From a bacterium (GTDB taxonomy: Bacteria > Bacillota > Bacilli > Lactobacillales > Streptococcaceae): a stretch of DNA of 64,000 nt. Numbering within the stretch: position 1 is the first letter of the stretch; every line of letters begins with the position of its first letter. The DNA is taken from NCBI GenBank assembly GCA_905221115.1, contig CAJNBX010000005.1, positions 62,001 to 126,000 on the forward strand. The letters are read 5' to 3'. The notes below the pieces were generated by a model. That model made no database searches, was not told the origin of the DNA, and saw nothing but the letters and a program-made list of their open reading frames with translations. A program made the translations under genes and the position numbers. Below, piece by piece: positions 63,917 to 64,000 of the stretch.

Positions 63917-63972
63917 ATAAAAAAGGAGAAAATTGCTTTCTAGAAGCGAGTGATTTTCCTCCTTTCTTTTTT
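63917..63972 (+). terminator. Terminator of gki
   Basis: AAAAAGGAGAAAATtgcttTCTAG... pairs with ...gtgATTTTCCTCCTTTCTTTTTTT, a long imperfect hairpin with a T run. Confidence 0.75.
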
Positions 63973-63974
63973 TA

Positions 63975-64000
63975 TGCTATACTAGTTAGGACAATAAATG
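63975..64000 (+). promoter_or_regulatory. Promoter of the next gene, cut by the window end
   Basis: TGC-TATACT (63975-63983) is an extended -10. An ATG at 63998 is the last codon in the window, so the gene itself is outside. Confidence 0.5.

Overview
The window comes from a low-GC Gram-positive coccus of the Streptococcus mitis/pneumoniae group. The evidence is four BOX elements, a 107-bp RUP element, a choline-binding-repeat protein, a ZmpB-type M26 protease, AliB, a Lys-type MurE and the order rpsF-ssb-rpsR / murC / mltG / greA. Some gene neighbourhoods match my recollection of the pneumococcal chromosome. Others do not: a giant adhesin gene sits between asnS and rpsF, and the greA, pncB-nadE and ccdA-msrAB-zmpB blocks lie next to each other. 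This points to a non-pneumococcal mitis-group strain such as S. mitis or S. pseudopneumoniae, but the species is an inference. I see no tRNA, rRNA, CRISPR array, intact insertion sequence or prophage.

Layout. 1-2.3 kb: an FMN reductase (minus strand) and an MFS exporter. 2.5-5.6 kb: the conserved tseB/ypmB-aspB-asnS operon. 5.7-14.9 kb: a RUP element, a promoter region with a run of ten G, and a 2,923-residue LPXTG adhesin built from CshA-type and mucin-binding-type repeats. 15.0-16.3 kb: rpsF-ssb-rpsR with a probable S6:S18 leader, ending in a tandem array of terminator hairpins. 16.3-22.4 kb: small housekeeping genes (GNAT, HAD-cyclophilin fusion, CvfD-like S1 protein, methyltransferase, GIY-YIG protein, PpaC, CsbD). 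22.4-25.6 kb: divergent murE and a MurJ/YtgP-type flippase. 25.8-41.2 kb: aliB, a transsulfuration pair (MetB/C-type and MalY-type), a SWIM-SNF2 helicase, murC, two GNATs, mltG, greA and an amino-acid permease. 41.3-47.8 kb: accessory genes (GNAT, HAD remnant, XRE regulator with two membrane proteins, pncB-nadE, a second terminator-hairpin array, GNAT, Rpn nuclease and a remnant of a second Rpn gene). 48.0-59.7 kb: surface redox repair (ccdA-etrx-msrAB), a LytS/AraC-type two-component system, a DUF436 protein and zmpB. 59.7-64 kb: a pabB-pabC fusion, an alpha/beta hydrolase, an Excalibur/choline-binding protein and glucokinase.

How the genes work together. Several loci serve the cell envelope: MurE, MurC, a lipid II flippase candidate, MltG and TseB in wall synthesis, and the adhesin, ZmpB and the choline-binding protein at the surface. 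CcdA, the thioredoxin lipoprotein and MsrAB form a chain that passes electrons across the membrane to repair oxidised surface methionines. PncB and NadE make NAD from nicotinate.

Most notable observations: the G10 tract beside the adhesin promoter, a candidate phase-variation switch; two tandem arrays of alternating terminator hairpins and a second conserved hairpin, both ending just before a GNAT gene; a probable ATA start codon in the choline-binding protein gene; four genes whose predicted transcription start falls on the start codon; and overlapping back-to-back -35 boxes between murE and the flippase gene.
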